Source of the DNA: Verrucomicrobiota bacterium
GTDB lineage: Bacteria; Verrucomicrobiota; Verrucomicrobiia; Limisphaerales; J093
Length of the DNA: 64,000 nt
Assembly (NCBI GenBank): GCA_029556615.1
Contig: JAKQDD010000256.1
Coordinates: 1-64,000 of the forward strand
Direction of reading: 5' to 3'
Shown here: positions 1 to 16,000 of the stretch, piece after piece
How the letters are laid out: each line of letters opens with the position of its first letter
Position numbering within the stretch: position 1 is the first letter of the stretch
Made by a program: the position numbers and the translations under genes
The notes under the pieces: model-generated
The model's input: only the letters and a program-made list of their open reading frames with translations
Database searches by the model: none
What the model was told of the DNA's origin: nothing

Positions 1-629
1 TCGATTGCGGTCGCCACGTATTTCTCGATGTCGCCAAGAGCGGGAATCTCCTTCTTTCGGGGGACGTGTTTTTCCTTCTTGATGCCGTCAAACGGGAAAC
101 GGGAGATTCGCCTTTCGTTAAAAGCCATACGCAGCATTGACCGCAATGCGTACAGTCGCAGGTTGCGGGACTGTGCGGACAGCAGTTGGCCCGTTCGTGC
201 GCTCGGTTGTTCTCGCAAGCGTGTGAGATGTTCCCGAATGGCAGGCTCGCTAATTCTGTCCAACGGCATGTCCCCTCCGAAAAACTGCTCCCACTCGGCA
301 AGAAATGATCGTTCGTTGTCCAGAGAGTGTGGGGACTTGGTTGCTCGTCGCAGGTAGTACTCTCGGTAGTCGCAAAACGACCAGACCCTACCCCGCTCCC
401 GGAGCAGTCCTTTTCGCTCACGGGATTTCAACTCGGCCAGAGCTTGCAATGCCTGTGGGATGGTGGCGACATCCTTCCCCAAGGAGAACTTCTGTGGACG
501 ACGCTTGCCAGTGTCGGGATTCGTCACCCGAATCTGCCCGTAGAACACGCCGCCTCGCATCCAAAGTCCACGCAAGCGTTTTCTCCGCTTGTCTTTGACT
601 TTCTCAAAGGCTATCCTGAGCTTGGTCAT
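1..629 (-). CDS. Tyrosine recombinase (integrase), N-terminal part, cut by window edge
   Basis: Reading leftward from an ATG at 627-629, the frame stays open for 209 codons to the window edge. A basic N-terminus is followed by a strand-rich segment like the arm-binding domain of phage-type integrases, then a helical core-binding segment (about residues 85-180, with HLTRLREQPS and LRLYALRSMLRMAF). The catalytic domain lies outside the window, so the R-H-R-Y residues cannot be checked. The gene reads away from the tRNA-Arg 95 bases to its right, as the intact integrase at 25.2-26.5 kb reads away from its own tRNA fragment. This suggests a further element to the left that also uses this tRNA. 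Identification rests on fold-level pattern and context. Confidence 0.72.
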   Translation of the reverse strand, partial: MTKLRIAFEKVKDKRRKRLRGLWMRGGVFYGQIRVTNPDTGKRRPQKFSLGKDVATIPQALQALAELKSRERKGLLRERGRVWSFCDYREYYLRRATKSPHSLDNERSFLAEWEQFFGGDMPLDRISEPAIREHLTRLREQPSARTGQLLSAQSRNLRLYALRSMLRMAFNERRISRFPFDGIKKEKHVPRKKEIPALGDIEKYVATAI

Positions 630-723
630 GTGCTTGATGAACGCTGGAACAAAAAGTAGGCAAGAAAGTAGATTAACACAAGAAATTCTATTCTTGCGCT
701 ACGTAAGTTGCTCGTAATGAAGT

Positions 724-800
724 GCGTCCGTAGCTCAATTGGATAGAGCTTCTGACTTCGGATCAGAAGGTTGCAGGTTCAAGTCCTGCCGGACGCGCCA
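724..800 (+). tRNA. tRNA-Arg (anticodon TCG)
   Basis: A complete cloverleaf can be drawn: acceptor GCGTCCG (724-730) pairs with CGGACGC (790-796), D stem GCTC/GAGC, anticodon stem TCTGA/TCAGA (751-755 with 763-767), loop CTTCGGA with anticodon TCG, a T arm containing GGTTCAAGTCC, discriminator G797 and an encoded CCA at 798-800. It is the only complete copy in the window; the other two matches lack the 5' half. It serves as the attachment gene for the islands to its right. Confidence 0.95.
751..800 (+). repeat. Attachment site copy 1 (within tRNA-Arg)
   Basis: The anticodon stem through CCA of tRNA-Arg is repeated exactly at 26627-26676 and, over 46 bases with one mismatch, at 37278-37323. 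Identity stops at base 751 on the left and at the CCA on the right, as expected for a tRNA-directed integration core. Confidence 0.9.
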
Positions 801-847
801 TTCTGCTGCAAGGAGTTACGCATGTACTCAATCCAGCGCATTGAGAC

Positions 848-872
848 GTGTTTGCCACTTGTTTGCCACTTT
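848..872 (+). repeat. Left copy of 25-base end repeat (TTTGCCACTT twice)
   Basis: Two TTTGCCACTT units one base apart at 851-860 and 862-871. The same 25 bases, in the same orientation, lie at 26478-26502 at the other end of the island. Looser units follow at 892-901, 995-1004 and 1015. Position just inside both ends suggests integrase arm-type binding sites; that role is inferred. Confidence 0.6.
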
Positions 873-1100
873 TGGAGGCTCACGCCGCCTGTTTGCCGCT
901 TGGCAGCCAGAATTACCCGGCCCGAGTTCGGGGCTGTTTCGCCGCAAGCTCGGGCGGAAAGAACAACCGTTGAAGCCTCGCCGGCCAGGGCATGTTTGCC
1001 ACTTTCGGGTGCGTGTTTGCCGGTCCGCCCTCGCCCCCCCTCGGGTCTCGCCGGGATGGGCTTGTTTTCGATCTCCCACCTGTCTAGCCTTCGGCACAGC

Positions 1101-1946
1101 ATGAAACCCAGACAATCCGAGGACTTGAAACCTCGTTTCTCGCTTCTCGTGTGCGGCGTGACGGGCGCAGTCCTTTGGTGCGCTCTTTGCCAGCAGACGA
1201 CGTTCAAGCCGGGCCAAGGCCAGAAAGAGGTCTGGGTCGGGAACAAGAAGGCGATTCAGTATCCGGACGAGTTTCGAGAGTACGGAACCAATGTGTACAA
1301 CATCCGGTTCGCCCGCGAGTGGCGGGGCGCATACCTGGGGCCATGTCCTTTGCCTGGAGGACAAATGATAGGCTGGAGACGGTTTATTGCCGACTTCGGC
1401 GGTGGCTCAGTAATCGAGGCTAGCCGTGAAAGTGCCATATCGACTGTTTCCGACGATCCTGTCCGTCCCACACTCATCCTGCACGACGATGTCGACAAAG
1501 CTGCCTTTCTGGAACGGGAACAAGAGGCCAAGCGCCGTGCTGGTTACTACAGCGGCTACAGCGGCAGCCCGATAGTCAGTTTCGGGCTTTTCGCTGGCTA
1601 CACTAACTGGAACAGCAACAGGATACCGGTCTACGATGTTGGCAAGCTCCTTTCTGAATCAGAGGGAAGGCGGCGCATGGCAGAGAACGCGCTGGCAGAA
1701 CGAAAACGGATCGAGAAGGCAAAGCAGGGCGAACGCTCAGCTATCGAAGCACGAACAGTGGAATTCCTGAAAGCACGCGCAAAAGACGGCTCAGCAGAAG
1801 CTTCTTACGATCTCGGAACGCGCTACCTCGTCGGCAAGGGGGTGGAGAAGGACGTCCCGGAGGCGAAGCGTCATTTCAAACGTGCAGCGGAGCAGGGCCA
1901 CCAAGCCGCTAGAGCCGAGCTTGGGCGGCTCGAAAAGGTGGAGTGA
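1101..1946 (+). CDS. Secreted or lipid-anchored protein with C-terminal Sel1-type repeat
   Basis: A 281-residue protein. The ATG at 1101 gives a charged start followed by a hydrophobic stretch ending in WCALC, which looks like a signal peptide with a possible lipobox Cys; longer in-frame starts upstream would run through tRNA and end-repeat DNA. The middle (about residues 40-180) is not recognised and ends in a Gly/Tyr/Ser-rich patch (YYSGYSGS). A coiled, charged segment (about 190-235) leads into one Sel1/TPR-like repeat near the C-terminus (AEASYDLGTRYLVGKGVEKD). Sel1 repeats mediate protein contacts. It is the first cargo gene of island A and has no clear functional partner. Confidence 0.7.
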   Translation: MKPRQSEDLKPRFSLLVCGVTGAVLWCALCQQTTFKPGQGQKEVWVGNKKAIQYPDEFREYGTNVYNIRFAREWRGAYLGPCPLPGGQMIGWRRFIADFGGGSVIEASRESAISTVSDDPVRPTLILHDDVDKAAFLEREQEAKRRAGYYSGYSGSPIVSFGLFAGYTNWNSNRIPVYDVGKLLSESEGRRRMAENALAERKRIEKAKQGERSAIEARTVEFLKARAKDGSAEASYDLGTRYLVGKGVEKDVPEAKRHFKRAAEQGHQAARAELGRLEKVE

Positions 1947-2016
1947 CTTTGTCCATCAGCGGACGAGGGCTTCCGCGAGGCTCAGCAATGAGAGCAGACA
2001 GTGAGGCGACGCCAGG

Positions 2017-2634
2017 ATGAGTGTCCAAGAAGTATACTGCCCGAGCTGCGGTGGACCGATGCTGGTGGACGATCAACTGGGAGGCAGGTCGTTCGAATGC
2101 CCACATTGCCGGGTGACAGTAGAAACCGAGGCTGCGACCTTCCTAAACCGGGACGGAATGAAGCTCGGCCCATACTCGCTGGGTTTGTTGCATAAGATGT
2201 GGGAGGCGGGTCAGTTGGGCTCCAATGACGGCGTTTGGGATGAACACGCCCAGGCGTGGCGATCTGCGCGTGAGTTCTTTGAACCGCAGCCCCCTTCGCC
2301 CCCCCAACCGCAGCCAGCCCCAACGGCAGACGCACAAGGTGCAACTTCGGGTGGCATTCGATGCCCATTCTGCAAGGAACTGATCCTCGCCGGTGCAATA
2401 AAGTGCAAGCACTGTGGCAGCGACCTTGAGGTGCCCCAGAAGTCAGATGCCGCGGCGGGATGTCTCGGTCTTCTGCTCGGTCCAGTCGGCCTGTGGTACA
2501 AGGGACATTGGGCAGCCGGGTTTGCATGGCTCGCAATGGCCTTGCTCATTGGTATTCTGACAGGTGGTTGGCTCGCACCCGTGTTCTGGATTGGTATGGC
2601 CGCCCATGCTGCCTGCGCGAAGCCCAAGAGCTGA
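2017..2634 (+). CDS. Zinc-ribbon / GYF_2-domain membrane protein
   Basis: A 205-residue protein with three parts. Residues 7-30 hold a zinc ribbon (CPSCGGP...CPHC). Residues 45-80 hold a GYF_2-like module (DGMKLGPYSLGLLHKMWEAG). After a Pro-rich linker, a second zinc ribbon (CPFC...CKHCG) spans about 113-132. Two hydrophobic segments at about 147-195 are likely membrane helices. GYF_2 plus zinc-ribbon proteins are common in Verrucomicrobiota and Planctomycetota and are thought to bind Pro-rich peptides near the membrane; the ligand is unknown. The start is the first ATG after the previous gene, 70 bases downstream. Confidence 0.75.
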   Translation: MSVQEVYCPSCGGPMLVDDQLGGRSFECPHCRVTVETEAATFLNRDGMKLGPYSLGLLHKMWEAGQLGSNDGVWDEHAQAWRSAREFFEPQPPSPPQPQPAPTADAQGATSGGIRCPFCKELILAGAIKCKHCGSDLEVPQKSDAAAGCLGLLLGPVGLWYKGHWAAGFAWLAMALLIGILTGGWLAPVFWIGMAAHAACAKPKS

Positions 2635-2796
2635 CAACTAGGCTGTGGGCGGCCGGGTGTTGGGTACGCCAGCGGGGGTGTGCTCAGGCGGTCCGGCTCG
2701 AAGAGGCGGCCCGCAGGATGTCCCAAGACGGGCTTTGATGAAGGCCCAATATCCCGCACCGCCCATTTCGGCGGTCAAGAAACGGATAGGCAATGG

Positions 2797-2965
2797 TCAA
2801 GCCAGCAGGCTCTTGGCCTCTTCAAACGATATTCCGACCCTGTCGGCCAGTTCCCGATAAAACCCGTCGTGCTTGTGCGCGTCTTGCGCGGACCGATACG
2901 TCAACCCTGGAGCCATACGGCTGCGATTTGAGACTCGGCACCGGTTGGCCTGAGCCTACCAACCT
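2797..2965 (-). pseudogene. Remnant: FGE-type 3' end plus short coding-like tail
   Basis: About 55 bases at 2911-2965 match 18834-18890, the 3' end of the intact FGE-like gene, with few differences. Read leftward they encode AQANRCRVSNRSRMAPG after an in-frame TAG, where the intact gene has AQANRCRVSYRSGMAPT. The frame then leaves the family and continues to a TGA at 2797-2799 (YRSAQDAHKHDGFYREL, then DRVGISFEEAKSLLA), which looks protein-like. It may be the tail of another gene, or a 39-codon gene starting at the ATG at 2914-2916. No function is proposed. Confidence 0.45.
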
Positions 2966-3007
2966 CCCGTAAGCAGACCCGGTCAACTTCCCGTGAGCGC
3001 CAACGGG

Positions 3008-3041
3008 GCTAGCCCGGCTTTCCTGAGGAAGCCGGGCTAGC
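3008..3041. terminator. Strong hairpin, possible bidirectional terminator
   Basis: GCTAGCCCGGCTT at 3008-3020 pairs with AAGCCGGGCTAGC at 3029-3041 around a short loop. No T-run follows on either side, so a factor-independent terminator is possible but not shown. It lies between the remnant on the minus strand and the SeqA-like gene region. Confidence 0.4.
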
Positions 3042-3213
3042 TCCAGCGTCTGCGTCACGAGGAAGGGCCAGGAGTATGCGTTTGCAGTGTGCAACGCACC
3101 AAAGGGCTTTCGGCGTGTGACATGCCATGTTCTAGGCCTCGGAGCGCCTGAACGCCTGCAGGCCGCACCGGGCGGGAATCCGCTGTGTCCCCCCCCCTAT
3201 CGATCGGCGACTG

Positions 3214-3431
3214 AAAACGCCTCCTGGGCCATTCTGGAGCGTTTGGCGGGCCCTTCTGGGGAAGCCTTGGCCCCTTTGGAGAGCAACCGACCTCCGGGAT
3301 TCTCAGGAGCGCTGATCCGGTGATCACTCGAGGAGGGGCGGAGGCCAGGCCCACCGGGGCCCCCTTCCCTCTCCGGAAAACAAAACCGCTCCTGAGGCAT
3401 TCTAGATCGCGCAAAGGGCGGCGTGGGAGAG
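3214..3431. repeat. Two copies of a dispersed 40-50-base repeat
   Basis: Copies start at 3214 (AAAACGCCTCCTGGGCCATT) and 3382 (AAAACCGCTCCTGAGGCATT); the second runs on to GCGTGGGAGAG at 3431. A third copy is at 4443-4492. All three sit in noncoding DNA around the SeqA-like gene. The function is unknown. Confidence 0.5.
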
Positions 3432-3479
3432 TTGTGAAGCGACATAAAGAACTCCCCACCCCGTTGGTCCACACGATGG

Positions 3480-3986
3480 CTAGCCCTTCTTTTCCATCTC
3501 AAAGTAATCTGCGGCGTCAATCCTGCCTTTCTGAATGGAGATCGACCACGCAACCAGCGATGTGTAGCGCCGGGGGAAACCCATACCTATCATCACTTTT
3601 TCCACGCGAGATCTCATGCCCTCAAAGGGACAGTTCGTGGAGACAAACCACGGGGTGCTGCCAATCCGTTGGGGGGTATTGCTACTCCCGCTCTCGGAGA
3701 TCTCGTTCGGATTCCTGGAAAACCACAAGCGTCTGTGTCCGCCAATCGCTGCCGCGGCCTTGTCGAACTTCCCTGGGTCACGTTTGTATAGGTGCTCGAG
3801 GATGCGCAGCATCCGATGCGTCTGGTTGTGACCGGAGATCTCGCTGGCGTCCACGAGGAAAGGTACTTCTGGCGGCTGTTGGAGTGCTATGCGCAGAAGA
3901 TCGTCTGGCAGAATGAACTTGCTCTCGCAGAACTTCAGCAGCGCCTCGGCAAGCGATGCGTCGAGTATCAGTTTTCGCTTAGCCAT
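3480..3986 (-). CDS. SeqA C-terminal-domain-like DNA-binding protein
   Basis: A 168-residue protein. Residues 55-142 align by eye with the C-terminal DNA-binding domain of Escherichia coli SeqA, which binds hemimethylated GATC and sequesters new origins. SeqA GRTRVYF corresponds to GHRRLWF here (83-89), and SeqA GTPYWVITNTN to GSTPWFVSTNCP (109-120), followed by matching helix and MxFP spacing. From memory of the SeqA structure, R118 and N150 contact the GATC; both are kept (R86, N118), while R116 is His and N152 is Pro here. The N-terminus (ILDASLAEALLKFCES...) resembles SeqA's dimerising start only in general shape. The gene stands alone on the minus strand of island A. A role in reading methylation is inferred. 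Confidence 0.65.
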   Translation of the reverse strand: MAKRKLILDASLAEALLKFCESKFILPDDLLRIALQQPPEVPFLVDASEISGHNQTHRMLRILEHLYKRDPGKFDKAAAAIGGHRRLWFSRNPNEISESGSSNTPQRIGSTPWFVSTNCPFEGMRSRVEKVMIGMGFPRRYTSLVAWSISIQKGRIDAADYFEMEKKG

Positions 3987-4559
3987 CGATCGGTTCTCCT
4001 AGGGCTCACGTTGATTGTGCAGCAAACGAGTTGATGAGCATATTGTCGTGGAAAAGGGGTAACATAGTTGCGGTTGATAGAGACCTGGATCAGGCCGTCG
4101 CAGCGGAGGCAGGATTCCACGGCGTGACGCCGAGCACGAGCCACGTCCAGGATGGACGCGAGCATCCATGCCGCGAAGAGTACACCTCATGTGATAGGCG
4201 AGTCCATCAGAAAGCGGATGGTGCCGCCCTGGGTGCTGCGAAACCTCGGCCTGCTGATTGACGGCCCAAGCGGCGGTGCGGTTGGGTGTTGGCAACGTGA
4301 GAGGTTGGTCGTTGGCGGCAACCGATACAGCAGTTTACGCCCGAGGTCTCTGGAGCTGAGCTGGTCCGTTGCACAGCCGCCAGGCTCACTCCAGAAGCGT
4401 CCATGTCGGAGGACCGCCCCCCCGTTCCCCTCGCCGCGAGACAAAACCGCTCCTGGGCCAGCCTAGTGCGTGCGAGGGCCCGCGTGGGAGAGCACCGAGT
4501 GGTGCTCGACGCCACAATTGCCGGCGGCCGAAGCGAGCAGGTTGCCGTCATCCGCACTG
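3987..4559. other. Gap without a supported gene
   Basis: Apart from one dispersed repeat copy (4443-4492) I see no gene, RNA or convincing promoter here. Several short frames occur, but none has a recognisable start context or protein-like composition. Confidence 0.5.
4443..4492. repeat. Third copy of the dispersed repeat
   Basis: Starts AAAACCGCTCCTGGGCCAGC and ends GCGTGGGAGAG, matching 3382-3431 with scattered differences. Confidence 0.5.
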
Positions 4560-4825
4560 GCTGAAACGCGATATTCCCAGGCATCGGAATCTCCGGGTGG
4601 GCAAGGACACATAGAGTTCTGTCGACGGCAACCGTTCCAGGGGTATCCGCGATGGATCGCGATCATCCGCAGAAACTCGCAGAGATCCTCGTCTGGTTCC
4701 TATTCGGGATTGCGGAACAGCCGCTCGACCTCGTTGCGGCGACGCGGGGCGACTTTTACGTCGGTCCGGTGCAGGCACGTCTCGCTCCAGCCCAGGGTCT
4801 CCTCCCTCTGGTTGTCGTCGCTCAC
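4560..4825 (-). pseudogene. Broken paralogue of the 16.4-kb ETCLH-family hypothetical gene
   Basis: A GTG start at 4823-4825 overlaps the stop of the Smr gene (GTGA). The product has ETCLHRTDVKVAPRRRNEVE then RLFRNPE before a TAG at 4700-4702. The intact protein at 16415 has ETCLHLLDVEVDPRRRDYVE then RLLRNPE. After the TAG the same frame continues with a helix-like EPDEDLCEFLRMIAI where the intact protein has EKARNKVAREYLKLM, so the stop looks like a nonsense mutation. Further on the likeness fades. This makes a second, degenerate copy of a gene that also accompanies the restriction-like operon at its other end. Confidence 0.55.
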
Positions 4826-5181
4826 GGCTCCTGCTTGGATTCGTGACCGATCTCCACGATGGTGATGCCCGGGTTGGCGCGGTTGAGGTCGGGGTCGGAT
4901 CGGAGCGCCGGGTGGCGGCTGAGAAGTTCACGGCCTTCGGCTGTGTCCGAAGAGAACCGGTCGCCCGGAATCACAAGACGTGCCTTGCCCTCTCTGACGC
5001 GCAGGCGCAGGGATCTGCGGATGGCCGGTCCGAGCTTGCCGCCTTCGCCGCTGGAACCCCAGCCGTGGATGACTTTCAGGACGCGCACGCGAGCACGACG
5101 GGCTGCGTCCATTTCCCGCAGAAGTCGTCGGCGAGCCTGATCCACGCTGGGCCGGCCAGATTCCAAGTTCACGGCATGCAT
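4822..5181 (-). CDS. Smr-domain protein
   Basis: A 119-residue single-domain protein. Residues 1-85 follow the Smr fold seen in MutS2 C-termini and stand-alone Smr proteins: an N-terminal strand, a helix (SVDQARRRLLREMDAARRAR), then VRVLKVIHGWGSSGEGGKLG, where the Smr HGxGxG-type loop is recognisable, and a basic helix (PAIRRSLRLRVREG). The first family motif, usually DLHG, is NLESG here, so one putative catalytic acid/His pair is missing. Smr domains nick or cleave DNA or RNA in several bacteria. The gene diverges from the helicase operon, sharing a 152-base upstream region, so coordinate control with the operon is possible. Confidence 0.75.
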   Translation of the reverse strand: MHAVNLESGRPSVDQARRRLLREMDAARRARVRVLKVIHGWGSSGEGGKLGPAIRRSLRLRVREGKARLVIPGDRFSSDTAEGRELLSRHPALRSDPDLNRANPGITIVEIGHESKQEP

Positions 5182-5333
5182 ACCAAGGTATCATGGGGGC
5201 CAGGCTTCTCTTCTCGTCTGAGCGTGCGGTAGCGGAGATGACGAAACAAGGCGAAAGCCTCCTCTCCGGTGCACTTCGGAAGTTGCGTTCTGCGGTTGCG
5301 TTGTGGAATAGTCTCGCTTCGGGCACCGGCGGC

Positions 5334-8944
<3,611 letters not shown>

Positions 8945-8948
<4 letters not shown>

Positions 8949-10143
8949 TCCGATTCTTATCTCAATATGCTCGCCAAATTCTTCGTGCTTTCAGGAGCCA
9001 AGCCCACCTCCCCCTCTATGAGTTGGATCAGAGGCACTTGCGTAACCCGGCTACGCACATACGCCCGTTCGATCCGGCCCGTGGATTCACGGGTGACCCT
9101 TGCTGCCCGACTGAGCCGACTCCACCTCCCCACCTGAGATTCACCGGGTGGAAGCTCGCGCATTCGGTCAAGAAGGCCGATTCGCTGAGAAGACTCCCTT
9201 TCGATGTCGTGGCGCCTTTCGGCTTACTCATGGAGCAATTGCCGACTTTCGACTGGCGAGGAGACGATCTGCGTCTGTTCGATGGTCTGGCCCGCGCATA
9301 CACCGACTTCACCGAGACCAGTCTCGCTGGCCGCGTTGGTCAAGGTGTGATGCTTCTCGCCATGGAAGCGCGTGGGTTTGTCTTCGTGGGCAACTACCCT
9401 CGCAGCCATGGAAAACGGGGACCGGACTTTGTCTTCCAGCACAACACTAGTGCGAGTCGCCGTGCATTGGCAGAGTCGAAGGGGTCTTTCGTGCAGGTGG
9501 AGGGGACGCCGAACATCAAGGCCGCATTGCGGGATGGCCTTGATCAGCTCGACGCCGCTGACCATCAGAGAGTATCGGACTCCTTCGCCTTTGGCACGTT
9601 TCTTCGCGAGCGCGATGACCCCCACCCGGAGCCCTCGCTGGTGGCCTGGACCAGGGCTGGGTATGATGGAAAGCCAACCCTCGATGAGCCGGATTCCGAT
9701 TCGATCTTACGTGGCAACTACGCTGCTTGGCTACACGCAATGGGATTGTTTCAAGCGGCATCCGATCTCAGCAAGAAGGTCCGCCCTGAACGTGCTGAAA
9801 AAGTCGCCTTCCACCTAGTTGATCATCGTGGTGAGGAATACGCTGTTCGGCCACAGGCTATTGTCCCGTCGGACGAGCTGGATTGGCTTGTGCCTTTTCT
9901 TCTTCCCCGCAGAGGAGGCGAACACGTGGTTGTGGCTGGGCTGCTCCGCGGTGTTCTTCATCGCATCCGTGAGGCGATGCAGGATCCCTCGTCCACCTTG
10001 GGGGTGGAACTCCCCTCCGACACCGGTCAGTCCGAGGCGCAGAGCGACGGAGGTTTCAAAGGCAGCGTCCTTGCAGATGGCTCGCTGTTGGGTGTGATGC
10101 CTGCGGAAGCGCTCTCGGAAGCACGTCTAGATGGTGTGGCGCT

Positions 10144-10147
<4 letters not shown>
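8945..10147 (+). CDS. Uncharacterised operon protein with PD-(D/E)xK-like motif
   Basis: A 400-residue protein with no family that I recognise. It starts inside the stop of the helicase gene (ATGA), and its own stop overlaps the methyltransferase start in the same way, so it belongs to the operon core. The central region holds RGPDFVF (Asp161) followed after about 16 residues by ALAESKG (Glu177-x-Lys179). That spacing and the surrounding strand pattern fit a PD-(D/E)xK nuclease active site, and RxGPDFxF plus ExK is a common form of it. Residues 225-340 look like a second domain. If active it would be the cutting subunit; the motif alone does not prove it. Confidence 0.65.
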
Positions 10148-13014
<2,867 letters not shown>

Positions 13015-13044
13015 CACTGAACGAGAGCAACAGGGAGCACGGAG

Positions 13045-16000
13045 ATGGCTATTACGAATCAGGAACGGGTCGGCAAGGCAATGGAACTGCTCCGGGTGGG
13101 GCTTGCCCCGTTCGTCGAGCGCGAGTTCACGAGCCTCCATGGAGAACAAGCCGCAGAGGCGGCGCGTCGCTACTTGGGCGATGACCGCGGTGTCGCCAAG
13201 AAGCGCATCGCGGATTGGGACGTGGCGGCCCTGCTGAAGTTGATGTGGGAGTCGTGGAACGACGTGTTCGGCAAGACCCTCGGCCGGGCGGAGCGCTCAC
13301 TGGTTTCGGAGTTGCGCGACTGGCGAAACAAGTGGGCGCATCAGGAGCCGTTCTCGAGCGACGACGCCGATCGTGCGCTCGATTCCATGGCGCGCCTCCT
13401 CGCGGCGGTGTCCGCGCCCCAAGCCGAGGACGTCGGGAAGATGAAGATGGAGCTGCGGCGTCTTCTGTTCGACGAGCAGGTTCGTGGGGAGAAGCGCAAG
13501 GCGGGCGGTTCGTTGATTGAGGCCGCCGCCACCGGCGCACTCAAGCCCTGGCGTGAGGTTGTGACACCGCACCCGGATGTCGCCAGCGGCCGATACCAGC
13601 AGGCTGAGTTCGCCGCCGACCTCTGGCAAGTGCACCTGGGCGAGGGTACCGATGAGTACCGGGTCCCCGCCGAGTTCTTCCGGCGCACTTACCTGACCGA
13701 GAGCCTCAAGCGCTTGCTGGTCAACGCGGTGCAACGGCTCTCTGGCAAGGGGGGAGACCCTGTTGTTCAGCTCCAGACCAACTTTGGCGGCGGCAAGACC
13801 CACTCGATGCTGGCGCTCTACCACTTGTTCTCTGGCGTTGCCCCGGGGGAGTTGGCCGGTGTGGACAGTGTGCTGGCCCAAGCTGCGGTCAAGAGCTTGC
13901 CCAAGGTCCGGCGTGTGGTGCTGGTTGGCAACAAGATCTCCCCGGGAAACCCGGTCACCAAACCCGACGGCACCGTGGTCCGGACACTCTGGGGGGAATT
14001 GGCCTATCAACTCGGGGGCAAGCAAGCCTTCGCTCGGGTTGCGGCCGACGATGCCAACGGCACGAGCCCCGGGGACGTCCTCCGGGAGCTGTTGAAGGAA
14101 CACGGGCCATGCCTGGTCCTGATCGACGAGTGGGTGGCCTACGCCCGCCAACTCCACGAGAAGAGCGATCTGCCGGCCGGGAGTTTCGAAACGCAGTTCA
14201 CGTTCGCCCAAGTGCTGACGGAATCCGCCAAGCTGGCGGGCAATTGTCTGCTGGTGATCTCGCTCCCCGCATCCGACACGACCGGCTCACCGCACACGCA
14301 GGCGGACGATGCCGAGGTGGGCGGGATCCGCGGGCGCGAGGCGCTCGAGCGGTTGCGCAATGTGGTGGGGCGACTTGAGTCTTCGTGGCGGCCGGCGACT
14401 GCCGAGGAAGGATTCGAGATCGTGCGGCGCCGGCTGTTCGAACCGCTGGCAGGACCCGACGCCTTCAAACAGCGGGACGTCACGGCACGCGGGTTCGCGG
14501 ATCTTTATCGTGCCGAGAGCGCCGAGTTCCCCCGCGAGTGCCGGGATGCCGAGTACGAGAAGCGTATCCAGGCGGCGTACCCGATCCACCCGGAGATCTT
14601 CGACCGGTTGTACACGGACTGGTCAACCCTGGTGAAGTTCCAGCGCACCCGTGGTGTGTTGCGGCTCATGGCGGCGGTCATCCACAGTCTCTGGGAGAAA
14701 GGCGACCGCAGCCCGCTGATTATGCCCTCGACGATGCCAATCGACGACACCCGGGTGCAGTCGGAGCTCACGCGGTATCTCTCGGACAACTGGGCGCCCA
14801 TCATCGAGAAGGACGTCGATGGCCCCAACTCGCTGCCGCTCCGGATCAATGCCGAGGTACCCAATCTGGGCAAGGTCCACGCTGCGCGACGTGTGGCTCG
14901 GACAATCTACTTGGGCTCAGCGCCGACGGCCACCGCAGCCCACCGTGGCCTCGAAGACCGCCGCGTGAAGCTCGGCTGCGTGGTCCCCGGAGAAGCGCCG
15001 GCTGTCTTCGGCGATGCCCTTCGCCGTCTCGCGGCCTCGGCCACGTACCTGTACCAGGACGGCGCCCGGTTTTGGTATTCGACTCAGCCGACTGTCACGA
15101 AGCTGGCCGAGGACCGTGCCGAGCAGCTGAAACGGGATCCTGACCGGGTCGAGGAGGAACTGGAACGGCGGGTCAAGACGGATACCACACGGCGCGGTGA
15201 TTTCGCCGGCGTCCACTCGATGCTTTCGCCGGGGGCGGAGGTCGCCGATGCGTTCGATGTGCGCCTGGTGGTGCTCGGTCCAGAGCACCCGTACAGCAAG
15301 GAAGCGGGTTGCCCGGCGGAAGTTGCTGCGAAGGCGATCCTTGCCTCGCGTGGCACCGGGCCGCGGATCTGCGGCAACACGCTCGTCTTTCTGGCCGTGG
15401 ACAAGGTGCGCCTTCAGGATCTGGACGAAGCGCTCCGGAAGTACCTGGCCTGGACCTCGATCCTGGCCGAGCGTGACACGCTCAATCTTGACCCGCATCA
15501 GGCGCGTCAGGCCGAAGCCCAGCAGCGCGCTGCCGACGGCGCCGTGACCGCACGACTCCCCGAGGCGTACCAGTGGTTGTTGGTCCCGGTGCAGGCGAAC
15601 CCTCATGCGCCGGTCGAGTGGCAGGCACTGCGGCTTGCCGGCGGCGAACCGCTCGCCTTGCGCGCCAGTCGGCGCCTGAAGAGCGAGGAGCTCTTGGTGA
15701 CGAGCCTGGGCTCGACCATCCTGCGCAAGCACATGGACGATGTCCCCCTGTGGCGGGGTGAGCACGTGTCCATCCGCCAACTGGTCGAAGATTTCAGCCG
15801 GTACACTTACCTGTCGCGGGTGGCTGCACCGGAGGTGTTGGTGCAAGCCATCCGGGACGGCGTAGCGTTGTTGACGTGGCAGACGGACACGTTCGCATAC
15901 GCCGAGAGTTACGACGAAGCTGCAGGGCGCTACAAGGGTCTGCGGGGCGGTCGAGATGTCGTGGTGACGGCCGACAGCGTGGGGCTATTGGTGAAGCCAG

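Larger units (their letters stand above)
2635..3479. other. 845-base gap with gene remnants, a hairpin and dispersed repeats
   Basis: No convincing intact gene. The gap holds an FGE-type 3' remnant joined to a short coding-like tail (2797-2965), a strong hairpin (3008-3041) and two copies of a short dispersed repeat (3214 and 3382). The several open frames here disagree in strand and phase and look like chance. Confidence 0.6.

Noticed and set aside
4700..4702. In-frame TAG as a recoded codon in the broken ETCLH-family gene
   Set aside because: Similarity fades soon after the TAG and no recoding signal is visible; simple decay is the better explanation.
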